Of a stretch of 64,000 nucleotides of DNA, positions 21,238-32,780 are shown in pieces (the stretch's first letter is position 1; every line of letters begins with the position of its first letter). Below the pieces are notes generated by a model. That model saw nothing but the letters and a program-made list of their open reading frames with translations, did not search any database and was not told the DNA's origin. Source of the stretch: Neonectria sp. B-13 (lineage: Eukaryota > Ascomycota > Sordariomycetes > Hypocreales > Nectriaceae). The stretch spans positions 2,976,001-3,040,000 of the forward strand of contig NOKP01000003.1 of the NCBI GenBank assembly GCA_002682825.1, written 5' to 3'. Both the position numbers and the translations under genes were made by a program.

Positions 21238-24061
21238 ATGAGTAGTCGCACCGAAGCTGGGCAGCCCAAGTGAGTCCATCCCATCCGGCCCATCCTCCCT
21301 TTCTTGCATACCATCGCCCTTTCATCAAAGCCATGGCTGCTAACCATCTCAACAGCACCAAGCCCAACCTACGGGTCACCAGTGCGTCGCCGTTCCCCGA
21401 TCCCCCTCCGTCCAAGACCCCATATTGACATCATCCCAGTCATTGCAGCCGATGGCCTCTATAAGCGAGATGTCTTCCGTACGTTGGACGATCCCCTCTC
21501 ACAAATCAACCCTCACTAACATCAATAGGCTTTCCCGACCCTTTCGCCGTTGCCACCATCAATGGTGAACAGACAAAGACGACTACGGTCAGCAAGAGGA
21601 CCCTGAACCCTTACTGGAACGAAACTTTTGACTTGTAAGGGATTGCCCCGCCACCGAAAACATGAAACCTTCCCTGCTTACACCTCACAGCCGAACAAAC
21701 GAAGATGGCATCCTGGCGGTGCAGGTATTCGACCAGAAGAAGTTCAAGAAGAAGGACCAAGGTTTCCTGGGTGTCATCAACATCCGTGTTGGAGACGTCA
21801 TGCCCGAAATCGGGCCAGAGGCTGATGGTTAGTCCGCCAGAACCATCCCATCAAGGTCACAGGACCCTACTAACTCGGCCAACCCTTCAGACCAGATGCT
21901 CACGCGGGACCTTAAAAAGTCCACCGACAACCTCGTCGTTCACGGAAAGCTCATCATCAACCTCTCTTGTAACCTCACTGCTCCTGTTCGAGGCAACCAA
22001 GCATCATCGAGTCGACCTTCGCTAAACGCCGGACCTTCCAACATGTCAACACTTTCAGCACCCGTAGGAGAGCGCCCTGGCTCCTCCACGTCCGGACCCA
22101 ACGGTGCTGGCGGGTCGCAAATCAACCTGCCGCACCGCCCTTCCAGCATCAACTCAGCTGGCGGTGGTACAAACCCCCCTGGAATTAATAGTTCCTCGCA
22201 AAACCGCCAGTCTAGCCAACTCAGCCCATTCGAGGATGCCCAAGGGCGCTTACCAGCTGGGTGGGAACGGCGGGAGGACAACCTAGGCCGTACATATTAT
22301 GTCGATCACAACACTCGAACTACTAACTGGAATCGTCCTACCGTAGGCGGTGCTGCCGAGGCTCGAAACGATAGAGAGGCAGCAACCCAGGTAGAGCGAC
22401 AGAGACATCAGAACCGAACGCTGCCCGAAGACCGCACTGGATCAAGCTCCCCGACAATGAACCAGCAGCCACCCCAGCAGCCACCATCTGCGTCTCCGAC
22501 CGCTAACAACAGTGCGGTGATGCATACCGGTGCTACAAGCCCCGGTACGGGTGAACTGCCTCCCGGCTGGGAGCAGCGGTGGACACCAGAAGGCCGTCCT
22601 TACTTCGTTGACCACAATACGCGGACGACGACTTGGGTCGATCCTCGTCGGCAGCAGTATATCCGCATGTATGGCGGCCAGAACAACGCCAACGGCCAAA
22701 TCCAGCAGCAGCCTGTTTCTCAGCTCGGTCCCCTTCCTAGCGGTTGGGAGATGCGTCTCACCAACACTGCTCGTGTCTACTTCGTCGACCACAACACAAA
22801 GACGACCACTTGGGACGACCCCCGACTTCCCTCTTCCCTGGATCAGAACGTTCCTCAGTACAAGCGAGACTTCCGCCGGAAGCTCATCTACTTCCGATCT
22901 CAGCCTGCCATGCGTATTCTCAGTGGACAGTGCCATATCAAGGTCCGGCGATCACACATTTTCGAGGACTCATTTGCAGAAATTACTCGCCAATCGGCTA
23001 CGGACTTGAAGAAGCGACTTATGATCAAGTTTGATGGCGAAGATGGTCTCGATTACGGTGGTCTTTCCCGAGAATTCTTCTTCCTCCTCTCCCACGAAAT
23101 GTTCAACCCCTTCTACTGCCTCTTTGAGTACTCAGCCCACGACAACTACACTCTTCAGATCAACCCCCACTCCGGAATCAACCCCGAGCATCTCAACTAT
23201 TTCAAGTTTATTGGACGAGTTGTTGGTTTGGCCATCTTCCATCGACGTTTCCTGGATGCATTCTTCATTGGTGCGTTGTACAAGATGATGCTCGGAAAGG
23301 CGGTTGCCTTGGCGGACATGGAAGGTGTGGATGCCGACTTCCACCGATCATTGCAGTGGATGTTGGACAACGATATCTCGGGCGGAATTCTGGAGCAGAC
23401 GTTCTCGACTGAGGACGAGCGTTTCGGCGTTCTGACGACTGAAGATTTGATCCCCGACGGCCGAAACATCGACGTGACGAACGAGAACAAGAAGGAGTAC
23501 GTCGATCTCATGGTCAAGTGGCGCATTGAGAAGCGCATCGCCGAACAGTTCCAGGCCTTCAAGGAAGGTTTCCAGGAGCTCATCCCCCACGAGCTAATCA
23601 ACGTCTTTGATGAGCGTGAGCTTGAGCTGCTCATTGGTGGTATTGCTGAGATCGATGTCGACGACTGGAAGAAGCACACCGATTATCGTGGATACACCGA
23701 GTCCGATGAGGTCGTACAGAACTTCTGGACAACGGTCCGGTCGTGGGATGGCGAGCAGAAGTCACGACTACTACAGTTTACTACGGGAACGTCACGAATC
23801 CCCGTCAACGGATTCAAGGATCTTCAAGGTAGCGATGGACCTCGACGGTTCACCATCGAGAAAGCAGGAGAGCAAAACAATTTGCCCAAGGCACACACCT
23901 GGTTCGTTATCCCCATATTATTCCCATACGATGGCAGACTGTTAACTAACTTGTCCAACAGCTTTAACCGACTCGACCTGCCACCTTACAAGAACATGGA
24001 GATGCTTCAGGGCAAGCTTACGATTGCTGTGGAAGAGACAATGGGCTTTGGGCAGGAGTAG
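21238..24061 (+). CDS. RSP5/hulA: HECT-type E3 ubiquitin ligase, Rsp5/HulA (NEDD4 family)
   Basis: The single NEDD4-type ligase of ascomycetes; it ubiquitinates membrane permeases and other PPxY-bearing targets for endocytosis. Exons: 21238-21269, 21356-21381, 21440-21478, 21529-21634, 21691-21827, 21891-23901 and 23962-24061; 2451 nt, 816 residues (Rsp5 has 809). A C2 domain (about 15-130) contains [16 protein letters not shown], rebuilt over three junctions. Three WW domains begin LPAGWE, LPPGWE and LPSGWE. The HECT domain runs to the C-terminus, ending in GFGQE. The catalytic cysteine in [13 protein letters not shown] (about residue 784) is encoded by a codon split TG/C by the last intron (23902-23961, 60 nt). 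That intron is a multiple of three and has no in-frame stop, so an unspliced message would lack the cysteine. The model is certain; a role for retention is inference. Confidence 0.96.
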
Positions 24062-25188
24062 ACGACAGCGAAGGTGTACCACTCTAGAGGGAATGACAAG
24101 GTCGACTTCGCACCTGACAGTTGTGTATTTTTTTCCTTCGAGACAGCGACCTCTCTTCTCCCCCACCTCTCGTTCACGCGCACGAAACTGTTTTGGGTAA
24201 TTGCTTTGGTTGAAAGAGTGGAACAGACCTGGGTCGTTTGGCGCTGGCGGGTTGATTATCATTCGATATGCGATGCAACACCTGTTTGTTTGTCAGTCTG
24301 CCTGCTACCCTCGCGGATGAAAACAAAACATGGAATCCAAATCTCGTTCCCCCCTTCACTGAGACGTCGGCTCCATAGCACTGCTTAGGGACGGGCGGGT
24401 GTTTTCGCACTGTTAGAACTGTTCCGCGGGTAGCCTTTACGATTTTATGGTATTCTTCCTACACGGCTTCTTGGTGGCATATGCTGGGAGCTCTCGGGGC
24501 CGCGGCGATCCTGCCAAGACAAAAACAGAGGCTGTATTACGTATCATATTAGGCAGGTGTAGTTAGGCCCAATGCTACGACGGGTTTGAGAATGACAGAA
24601 TTCCTACAGATTTTCCATCATATATACATACACACAACGGACATTTTATCTCTTTCCTTTCCTCTATGTCTGATGTTGACTTTGGTTCAGTGGTGGATGT
24701 GATGATACATTACGCTTGTTTCCAGTCCAGAGCGCCATTCCTATCTTACGTCCTCTCATGGCGTCCTCTGGTTGGTAAGTAATTTCTTGAAGTGCTCCAA
24801 CATACGCTGTCTAATCAAGACAATGAGCTCCTGGTTTACCCAGACTACATTCGTTGCGGATATCTATTTCGGGTGGGTATCGCTTGGTCACCAGCTTCGG
24901 GGGCCTAAAAAACCACGGGCACACGCATAACGGACGATGTTGTGGTGTTATACATAATTGCATTCCTTCTTCCGTTCTACCGGTGGGATCCCCAGTATGT
25001 ACACCTTGTGATAACAAAAAGAAAGATATTGTTGACGGGCCATGCTCATCATCCTCGCGGTCGCATCGATCGCCCTCCCATCCGACTCCCCTCATTCCTT
25101 GCTGAGTGATTTGTCGAGTATTCCATTGCCGTAACCCTCCCGCGGCATCCGTTTCTCCCATTCCTATCCGCTTTCTCCACTTATTCCT
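24062..25188. other. Convergent 3' intergenic region, RSP5 / NDUFS7
   Basis: About 1.1 kb lies between two converging genes and includes both 3' UTRs. Short open frames exist on both strands but none resembles a known protein. No structural RNA was recognised. Confidence 0.55.
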
Positions 25189-26121
25189 TCATCGTCGGTA
25201 CCACATGCGGCTGATCTTGGTGTTGCGCATCTTGCGCTGGAGCTGGAAGATGCCGTACATCAGGGCCTCGCTGGTCGGGGGGCAGCCGGGGACGTAAATA
25301 TCGACCGGGACAATGCGGTCGCAGCCACGGACGACGCTGTAGCTGTAGTGGTAGTAGCCGCCGCCGTTGGCGCAGCTGCCCATGGAGATGACCCAGCGGG
25401 GCTCGGGCATCTGATCGTAGACCTGGCGGAGGGCGGGGGCCATCTTGTTGGTGAGGGTGCCGGCGACAATCATGACATCGGACTGACGCGGGGAGGCACG
25501 GAAAATGATACCGAGACGATCCTGATCGTATCGAGGCGTGGATAGATGCATCATCTCGACGGCACAGCAGGCGAGACCGAAGGTCATGGGCCACAGGGAG
25601 GACTGGCGGGCCCAGTTGGCCATCACGTCGAGCGTGGTACTATCGGGGAAGAACGGCAACTGTCAGCAGGGATTCGTTGGAGAAGCAATTGGCAATTGAA
25701 GGTGGGAAACGGGAACATCGCGAGCGCAGTATTGTTGATGGCGGTTATAGACATACAGGGCATATTGGATGACACCCTTGGTGGTCTCCTCGCTGGCAAG
25801 TGGCACCTCCTTGCGAGCCTTGGCCAGGCCAGTGGCGCCGGAATGGGGCGTCAGCGCACTCGCATCACGTCGGGGGCCAGTTGTGAAGGCAGCGGCAGCT
25901 CGGAAGGGGAGGATGGCGGTCGAGGGCCGTACTAGAATTGGCAAAACGGTCAGCAAAAGCCCGGCGGGCGGGTTGTGGCGAGAGCGAAGGCATTGCGAGC
26001 ACACAAAAAACCCGCCAATCCGGAACGTTTGGCCGGGGAGTTTGTAGTTCGCTTTCGCAATTGAGAGAAAGGACGTACCTCGAAGGGCCATTGCGGCCGC
26101 GGATCGCGAAGCGGGGAGCAT
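25189..26121 (-). CDS. NDUFS7: NADH:ubiquinone oxidoreductase PSST subunit (NDUFS7, NUO-19.3 type)
   Basis: This core complex I subunit of the inner mitochondrial membrane holds iron-sulfur cluster N2, the last electron donor to ubiquinone. Exons on the minus strand are 26079-26121, 25757-25931 and 25189-25639, giving 669 nt and 222 residues. The N-terminus ([15 protein letters not shown], then Arg/Ala/Ser-rich sequence) is a mitochondrial presequence. The mature part begins near [19 protein letters not shown], where the junction Y-A-L-T-T is restored by the acceptor after CCCGATAG. N2 ligand motifs are visible: [22 protein letters not shown] and VPGCPP. The introns are 147 and 117 nt. The ATG at 26121 was chosen because the longer frame upstream is low complexity and lacks family similarity. 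Confidence 0.94.
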
Positions 26122-29100
26122 CTCGAGGTGTCGAAATTGACGGATGGCGGCTCGAGAGAGGGGGAGGGGGAGGTTTTGAGAGTCGTGGAGAGGATGGCGG
26201 ACGTTGGACAAGCTGGAGTTGAGAATGCCTCGTTGCGTTGGTGACTGGGAATTGGCGCGGCTGTGATTGGTCGGCCGGCTGGAGCTGCGGCCGGCGATTA
26301 GCCGGGTGGCGGAGAGGTGGGTTGGTGGGCGACTGGTGACGCATGGACGATGATAACCTCGGCGGGAATGGTTGGGTTGGAGTTCGTTCATGAGAATGAC
26401 TGCGTCGACTACTTGGAAACATACTAGACACCATCACTGAAATTCTGCCAATATTTTTTAAGATGCTGGGGACAATTGCCTCGGTAACTTGTATGCTGCT
26501 TAAACGATGACATTTAGACTACCACCAAATGCGATGGGACGATATCCCTCGCCTTACACAGTTGACAATTGGCTCATTTAGTAATGGTAAGTTCAATAAT
26601 CATATTTTGTTTTCATATCCCACATGACCCGCTTACTGTAATTTTCTGGGTTCGCTGGATACTTAGAAGTGAGAGTGTCGTGAAGTATCGATTGCCGTCC
26701 TTATTTCTCTGGGTTTGATTAAGTGCACCAACAGTGGCTTAACTCTCTAGCCACCGACTGGGTTTACGTTAAACACTTACGCCTTCGAACTCCGTGATCA
26801 GGAATGCCATCTGTCGGTTCTCCGGTGTAATCATAGAAACGCAGAACTCTAGGTTAAGTCGAGAAGATGACAAATGAGCCGGTGGTCACAGTGCCTATAG
26901 GGTAAGTCAACCTATGTACAGCAATTACAATCACGAGACTTAAGATATACTGAGTTTCCTTGAGTCCATGACCCAACCAACCAACCCAGGTTAAAAAAAA
27001 ACACTTGAGAGGGACCTCGAAGATAAGCCCCTGGTAGGGGAAACCCGATGGCGTTTTGTCTGATTGTTAGCGTAGTGCCCTCCTGGTATTGTTGCAACTG
27101 TGTCTGAACCCTACGCCCAAGCATTGTCCTCGGACCAGCCTGGAGTAGTACGACATGATGGATAACTAGCGTATTTCGGCGACTGTCAAAAGTTGAGAGG
27201 ATGCAACGAAAGCAAGGATACATTCCAAGCTCGCTCCAATGGTAGCATCGATAGATCGGATTGTACAGTCCTGGAATTATTGGACATGGGGATACGGACT
27301 GGATGGAAATATCGACGTAGGGACCCGGACGAGGTGTTACGCGTTCTGTTTTAAACCAGCCCGGAACTCCGGAGGCTCCAGCGAGACTCGGCTCGGCACA
27401 GACGGCCTGGCTGGTACGGAGGCGTCGACTGGATTGAAGGTGGACAATGTTTCTAAGATTGAGTGGGCGGCGGTGTTGTTTTAGCAGTTTGGACCATAGA
27501 GCTGATCAGCAAAGCTCGGATGATCATTCTCAGCGGTAGACTCAACTCTTCTCCCTGAAAGATAGGCTAGGGCTTCTGAGTCGCGTGGCTTGTTTCTGAT
27601 TAAGGGCGTTGGAGACAATCAGCTTGATGGTGGCCGTGGTTGGCCGGGACCAACAGCGGGCCCGCGAAACTTGTTTGACTGAGGCGCGGAGATACGACTC
27701 AGATAACTGGACATTGACTGAGTGATCGACTTGGCAGGGGACCGAGTTTTATTTAGAACGAGGAATGGTGTCGAAGGGGGGAGACCCAGTAACTGCCAGC
27801 ACAAAGGGCTGAAGAAGGGCATGGCGTGCACTACGTACGATGAGTTCTTCTTCCCTTTATTCCCAGTTCCGTTCCTTGGTATTCCATGGTCTTTAATTTC
27901 CTAGCTCGGTTGACGCGTGTAAATGGGCTTTTTGGGGGACAGACCATAGCAATCGCTTCCCGGGATGTGGATAATCACCCAACTAACCGTTCCCAAAACT
28001 GGATCTGGCTGCGCAGCATGTCCACACGCGGCGCACACACCTGACTTGCTGGACAGACTAGAGGGCCATCATCTGGAGCAACTAGACCCTCGGCTGTCGC
28101 GGTTGGAAGGATCTGACGATTTGGATTCCCAGGTAGTGGAACTTGGAAAGCCCAGGTCTCGAGTCTCGCGTACGTTGGGTCCGGTGGAGGCTCCTCCCAC
28201 GCATCCATTTGTTAGGTAGGGGGAGGAGGACGGGCTTCCAGGGCAGTCCAGGGACCTACCCACCAGGACCTAGCGCACCGGGGATCCTGACAGGGCCGTG
28301 GGGCCGCACGAAGCTTGGCCTCTGCTGGGGGGGGAGAGGATAGACACTCGGTATTTACGTTCTGGGCAATGGGCTCACTGCTCACTGGAGAAGTGCGGTG
28401 GGACAACGTTCTAGTGGACGGACAAAGTGCTTACAATCTATAAAATGCTGCAAGGTTTGTTTAAGGTATGCTGAGCAAATCGGTGGCGGATAAGGTCTAG
28501 GCTGGGAGGTGGAAGCGCTGGGGGGGCTCGAGAGGTTGAATTTCACGGACCTCAGTTAGTGCACTGGCCTGGCTGGTCCTCAGCCACTAATCACCATCCA
28601 CCACCAACTGTGGGAAAAGTCGAACCGAACGCACGACGACGGGTTTGCCGTGGATCAACTACTACTAAATTAAGAACGCTGGTGGATGGCGGCAGTGCGC
28701 GTGTGCGTTTTGACGTATGTAATGAAGACGTCAGCATGGCGATTCTCGGGCACGCGTGTGTACCTACTGGCGAATCGGGAAGAACCAAGCGTTGAGATGG
28801 CTTTGCTGAGACCGAGCGAGTTCGGGGAGTTCAGACTTCAGAGCGATCAGAGTGAAGACTCGCTTCCACTTTCAAGATCCCGCTCCATCAACGCCCCCCC
28901 TCCCCTGGAAATGCTGGGGACGGTTCACAATGGAGTGGAGTACAACAGCCATGCATACCCGCAAGACAACGAGAACAGCCGGGCAGAGACAAGACATTCC
29001 GAGTGACCAACTGGCAACAAGCCGCTGGGCATGGGGTTACGAATACATGCCACGACTGCAGAGAGACAGGACATTGAAGTCGAGAGTGCCAAGCAGCCAC

Positions 29101-30151
29101 CCCGCCCACCGTCACGGCCGCCACGCGCTCTCGCTTTTCTTTCACGCTCTTCCGCGTGCCCCGTCCCCTATCCTGATTGACGGGACTCCTGGCCTGGCTA
29201 CGTAGATGGCGTAGGTGCAGATTTCAACAAAATGTCAAATGTCCACTGCTGGCAGCGGGCACAACTGCGGCGCAGTCGTAATTAGAACAAACGTGCCCAA
29301 CAAGCAATGGACATTGCCTGCAACGCACATGGCCAATTCCACCAGGGGGTTCGACCGTAGGCCGTAGGGGAGGGGGGCAAGGGAGTTAATAAGGGGGACG
29401 GGGTTCCGTGACTTGGAGTGATGAGTCCATTTGCAATCCATTCCGTTGCGCCAGGGGGAGGGAAACAACCTGGCAACTTGGACAGGAACCAAGCTAATGT
29501 AGCGCAATGTGCGGTGCAGCATGCGTAGTAGCCGCGCTCTTGATTTGTCTCGACGCCCGGCCCTTGCAGGTGCAGGTGTAGTAGTTGCGGGTTGCAGTCT
29601 TTGTAGTTGGTCGTAGCATGTTTGTTGGTCGTCCATTTTCCTCTGTCCCGCTTGGGGTCCGCTTGCACTCCATGGCATCTCCCTACCTTCAAGTTTGCCC
29701 CGGGTACATGGCCTCAGGTACCTTCCATTGCCTTGGGGACTAACCTTATTACTTTACCTTGCCTTCGGTCTAGTACCGTACTGTATCCGTGGTGCCTACA
29801 GCGGACTAGTCTCTCTGCTCAACCATCCTTTCCTGTTCCGCCTGACCTCACCTCACCACACCTCACCACTCACGCCCACACACACACCTCACCACACTTC
29901 CGTCCGACATCACCTCCCTCCCTCAACTCTGCTCGCCCTCTCCCGGTCTCTCGAAACCCTCGCCTTCCAACAATGCTTTGCTGCCGCGTCCGCTGAGCCC
30001 TCCTCCTCCCCGCCGTCCTCTTCGATGCGACTGCTGCCCACTCCCCCGTGGTGCGCATAACCTCTCCGAGACTCCGACGACTTCCTCCGCTCCGCTGCCG
30101 GCTTCCGTCGCGAACTGCAGAAGAACTGCAAGCCGCTCGCCGCTCGCCACC
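26122..30151. other. Long divergent intergenic region
   Basis: Four kilobases separate NDUFS7 (minus) from the glycosyltransferase gene (plus). The outer parts must be promoters. The C/T-rich stretch from about 29820 to 30150, with CACAC runs, looks like a transcript leader. The middle (26450-29600) contains no frame, tRNA or repeat that I can identify. Confidence 0.55.
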
Positions 30152-31984
30152 ATGTGGCCGAGGGTCAAGCATTGGTTCTGGCACTGGCCCTCGCGCCTTG
30201 TTCTCCGCTACATGACCATCGTCTTCATCGTCGGCTTCCTCATCACCAACTACTTCCTATGGACCAGCAGCCAGGGCTGGGACGTTGCCGAGCCGAACGG
30301 CCCCGTTACCTTCGGCCCCAAGCACCCCATCAAGAAGCTCATGGTCGACGCCCGCGCCCGCCACGAAGCCCTCCTCGCCAAGCGCAGCTACGATCTCAAC
30401 GATGCCGCCGCCCGATACCGCGCCCGCCGAGGCCGTCACCCACCCCCGGGCTTCGACAAGTGGACCAAGGCCGCTCTCGCCTCCGAGTCCATCATCGTCG
30501 AGGACTTCTTCGACCGCATTTACAAGGACCTGACCCCCTTCTGGGCCCTCGACCCTCATACCCTAGCCCAACGCGCCGCCGCCTGGCACTGGGTTGTCAA
30601 GGTCCGCAACGGCAAGGCGTACGGCCAGGGCAACACCAGTGATCGAGTCCCCTGGCTGCAGCTATGGACCGAGCTCGTCACCGAGTTCGCCGCCTCCCTG
30701 CCCGATGTCGATATGCCCATCAACTACATGGACGAGCCCCGAATCCTCGTCCCCTGGGACGAGATTACGAAGCTCGTCGACAAGGAGCGTAACGACCGGC
30801 GCATGCCTCCCGTCAACGAGGTCGTCACCAGCTTCGGGGGCTTGGCCAACATCGACGCTCAGAGCCCCCAGCTATACGAACCGCGTTGGTTCAATCGCTC
30901 CGGAAACTACTGGGACCTCGCCCGTGTGACGTGCCCCCCTAACGCTCCCTCGCGCAACGTCGAACAAATCCCCAACTTCGATGCACCCATCGACTACCCA
31001 TCCCGCTGGGAACCCGACTACGCATACAAGGGATACATCAAGAACTGGACCGCCGCCATGGACCCGTGCGATCAGCCGCATCTGCGACAGATGCACGGCA
31101 GCTTTGTCAAACCCCTTAGCCTGTCCTCTACCCAGGAGCTGGTCCCCTTGTTTGGCGGTTCCAAGCTTCCTATGAACAACGAGATTCTCATCCCTGGCGC
31201 CATGTATCTTACCGTGGACGAGTTCTACTCCGGAGGCGAGAACCAACGAGGCCCTGCATGGCACAAGAAGAAGAATGGCATCGTTTGGCGTGGTGTCGCG
31301 TCTGGCGGCAAAGCTAGGCAACATAACTGGCATCGCTTCCACCGTCACCGCCTCGTACAGATGCTCAACGGTACCACCGTCAACGCCATGGAGCACGAGG
31401 GTCTCAAAGCCCCGACCTTTGACCTCCCGAACGCCGAACTCTACAAGAGCAAGCACCGCACCGAAAACAGCCTCGGTAAATGGTTGACTACCTTCGCTAA
31501 CGCTGGCTTCATCAGCCGGCAATGCCAGGTCGAGGAGTGTGAATATCTCGACCCTTACTACGAGGAGGTCCCGCCAATGCCGATGAAGGACCAATACAAA
31601 TACAAGTTCCTCCCAGACGTCGACGGAAACTCCTTCAGCGCCCGCTTTCGCGGCTTCATGCGCTCCGGCAGCACCCCGCTCAAGGCCACCGTCTACGCGG
31701 AGTGGCACGACGACCGACTTACCCCCTGGGTCCATTTCGTACCCCTCGACAACACTTTCCAAGACCTCTACTCCGTCCTCGAGTACTTCACCGACGACGA
31801 AGTTGCCGGCGATACCGCCGCCCGCTACATCGCTGAGCGTGGCAAGGAATGGTCCGAACAGGTCCTCCGTCGCGAGGACATGCGTCTCTACGTATGGCGC
31901 CTGCTGCTCGAATGGGCCCGCGTCTGTGACGAGAACCGGCATAACCTAGGGTTCATCGACGACCTGGTTCACCCGGAACCATAG
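30152..31984 (+). CDS. Glycosyltransferase family 90 (CAP10-like) type II membrane protein
   Basis: A single-exon gene of 610 residues, starting at accATGT just before a hydrophobic signal anchor. Residues about 17-36 (LVLRYMTIVFIVGFLITNYF) form a single membrane span after a short basic cytosolic tail. This predicts a type II Golgi or ER enzyme with a luminal catalytic domain. The C-terminal half has the GT90/CAP10 pattern: KNGIVWRGVASGGK, then YKYKFLPDVDGNSFSARF, STPLKATVYAEWHDDRL and PWVHFVPLD. Family members transfer xylose or glucose; the Cryptococcus CAP10/CXT proteins act in capsule and glycolipid synthesis. Substrate and linkage cannot be read from the sequence. The gene converges with the Gyp1 gene. 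Confidence 0.88.
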   Translation: MWPRVKHWFWHWPSRLVLRYMTIVFIVGFLITNYFLWTSSQGWDVAEPNGPVTFGPKHPIKKLMVDARARHEALLAKRSYDLNDAAARYRARRGRHPPPGFDKWTKAALASESIIVEDFFDRIYKDLTPFWALDPHTLAQRAAAWHWVVKVRNGKAYGQGNTSDRVPWLQLWTELVTEFAASLPDVDMPINYMDEPRILVPWDEITKLVDKERNDRRMPPVNEVVTSFGGLANIDAQSPQLYEPRWFNRSGNYWDLARVTCPPNAPSRNVEQIPNFDAPIDYPSRWEPDYAYKGYIKNWTAAMDPCDQPHLRQMHGSFVKPLSLSSTQELVPLFGGSKLPMNNEILIPGAMYLTVDEFYSGGENQRGPAWHKKKNGIVWRGVASGGKARQHNWHRFHRHRLVQMLNGTTVNAMEHEGLKAPTFDLPNAELYKSKHRTENSLGKWLTTFANAGFISRQCQVEECEYLDPYYEEVPPMPMKDQYKYKFLPDVDGNSFSARFRGFMRSGSTPLKATVYAEWHDDRLTPWVHFVPLDNTFQDLYSVLEYFTDDEVAGDTAARYIAERGKEWSEQVLRREDMRLYVWRLLLEWARVCDENRHNLGFIDDLVHPEP

Positions 31985-32780
31985 ATTCGCAGGGGAAGAC
32001 GACTCCGTCTTTGAATCAGTATGCATACGAGCGGGAAGGTGTTTGTTTTTGGGAGGCTCTATATCATTACATGAACGCTACTGTACTGCACCGCATTCTG
32101 CCCTGCGCAGGGAAAGGCCCACGTCTCCAAGGGACGTCTGGCACTCATCTATACACTAATTCTCACGGCCTGGAGTTTGGGAGTTGGATCTCCTCGCCTT
32201 GCATTACGGGGCGGGAGATTGTATTTTGGGGGTTTGCATTTTATTCGGACGGGAAACTACGCCATACCTTTTTCTCGTTGTGGGGGTGGTGGTATACGTC
32301 TTGTCCATGATATTATATATACCATGAAGCCATATGTAACACACATGTAACATGGATCGAAAAGGGAGGGAAATAAATGAAAGGGCGAGGGAGATGAAGG
32401 CGGAAGGGAATACCCCTCGCTGTTAATACGTAACCCCTAGTTATAATGTGGCCAGGTCCCAACTCAAGTGGGCAACAGACGTGCCAAATATTCTCATCAA
32501 CCAACATGGTTCCTCTCAACTTCCTGTAAACTTCGACTCGAAATAGTTGACTCCGTGATATGCAAAGTAAGAACCGTTCAAAAAAGACACGCCCTGTTCT
32601 TTGTTTTTCGTGCTTGTAATTATGCAGGTATTTATAACCAAACCCGCCACGTCTGTCGCTTCAACATCGTCTTCTCGTCTTTACCGAAAGCCCAAACACG
32701 CGGCTCCTCAGCAAAAACGCCCAATTTCTCATTGGCGCAAAAAACACACGGCAACAAAACCCGGGGCTTTGGGAGCAGTT
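31985..32780. other. Convergent 3' intergenic region, GT90 / GYP1
   Basis: About 800 bp between converging genes. An AATAAA occurs near 32371. No gene or repeat was recognised. Confidence 0.5.

Noticed and set aside
20535..21245. A 236-codon Pro/Ser/His-rich frame overlapping the RSP5 start
   Set aside because: The sequence is a C/T-rich leader; the frame is compositional and overlaps the well-supported RSP5 start in another frame.
30872..31942. A 356-codon open frame on the minus strand
   Set aside because: Exactly antisense to the GT90 gene; its Val/Glu/Gly-rich composition mirrors the codon usage of the sense gene.
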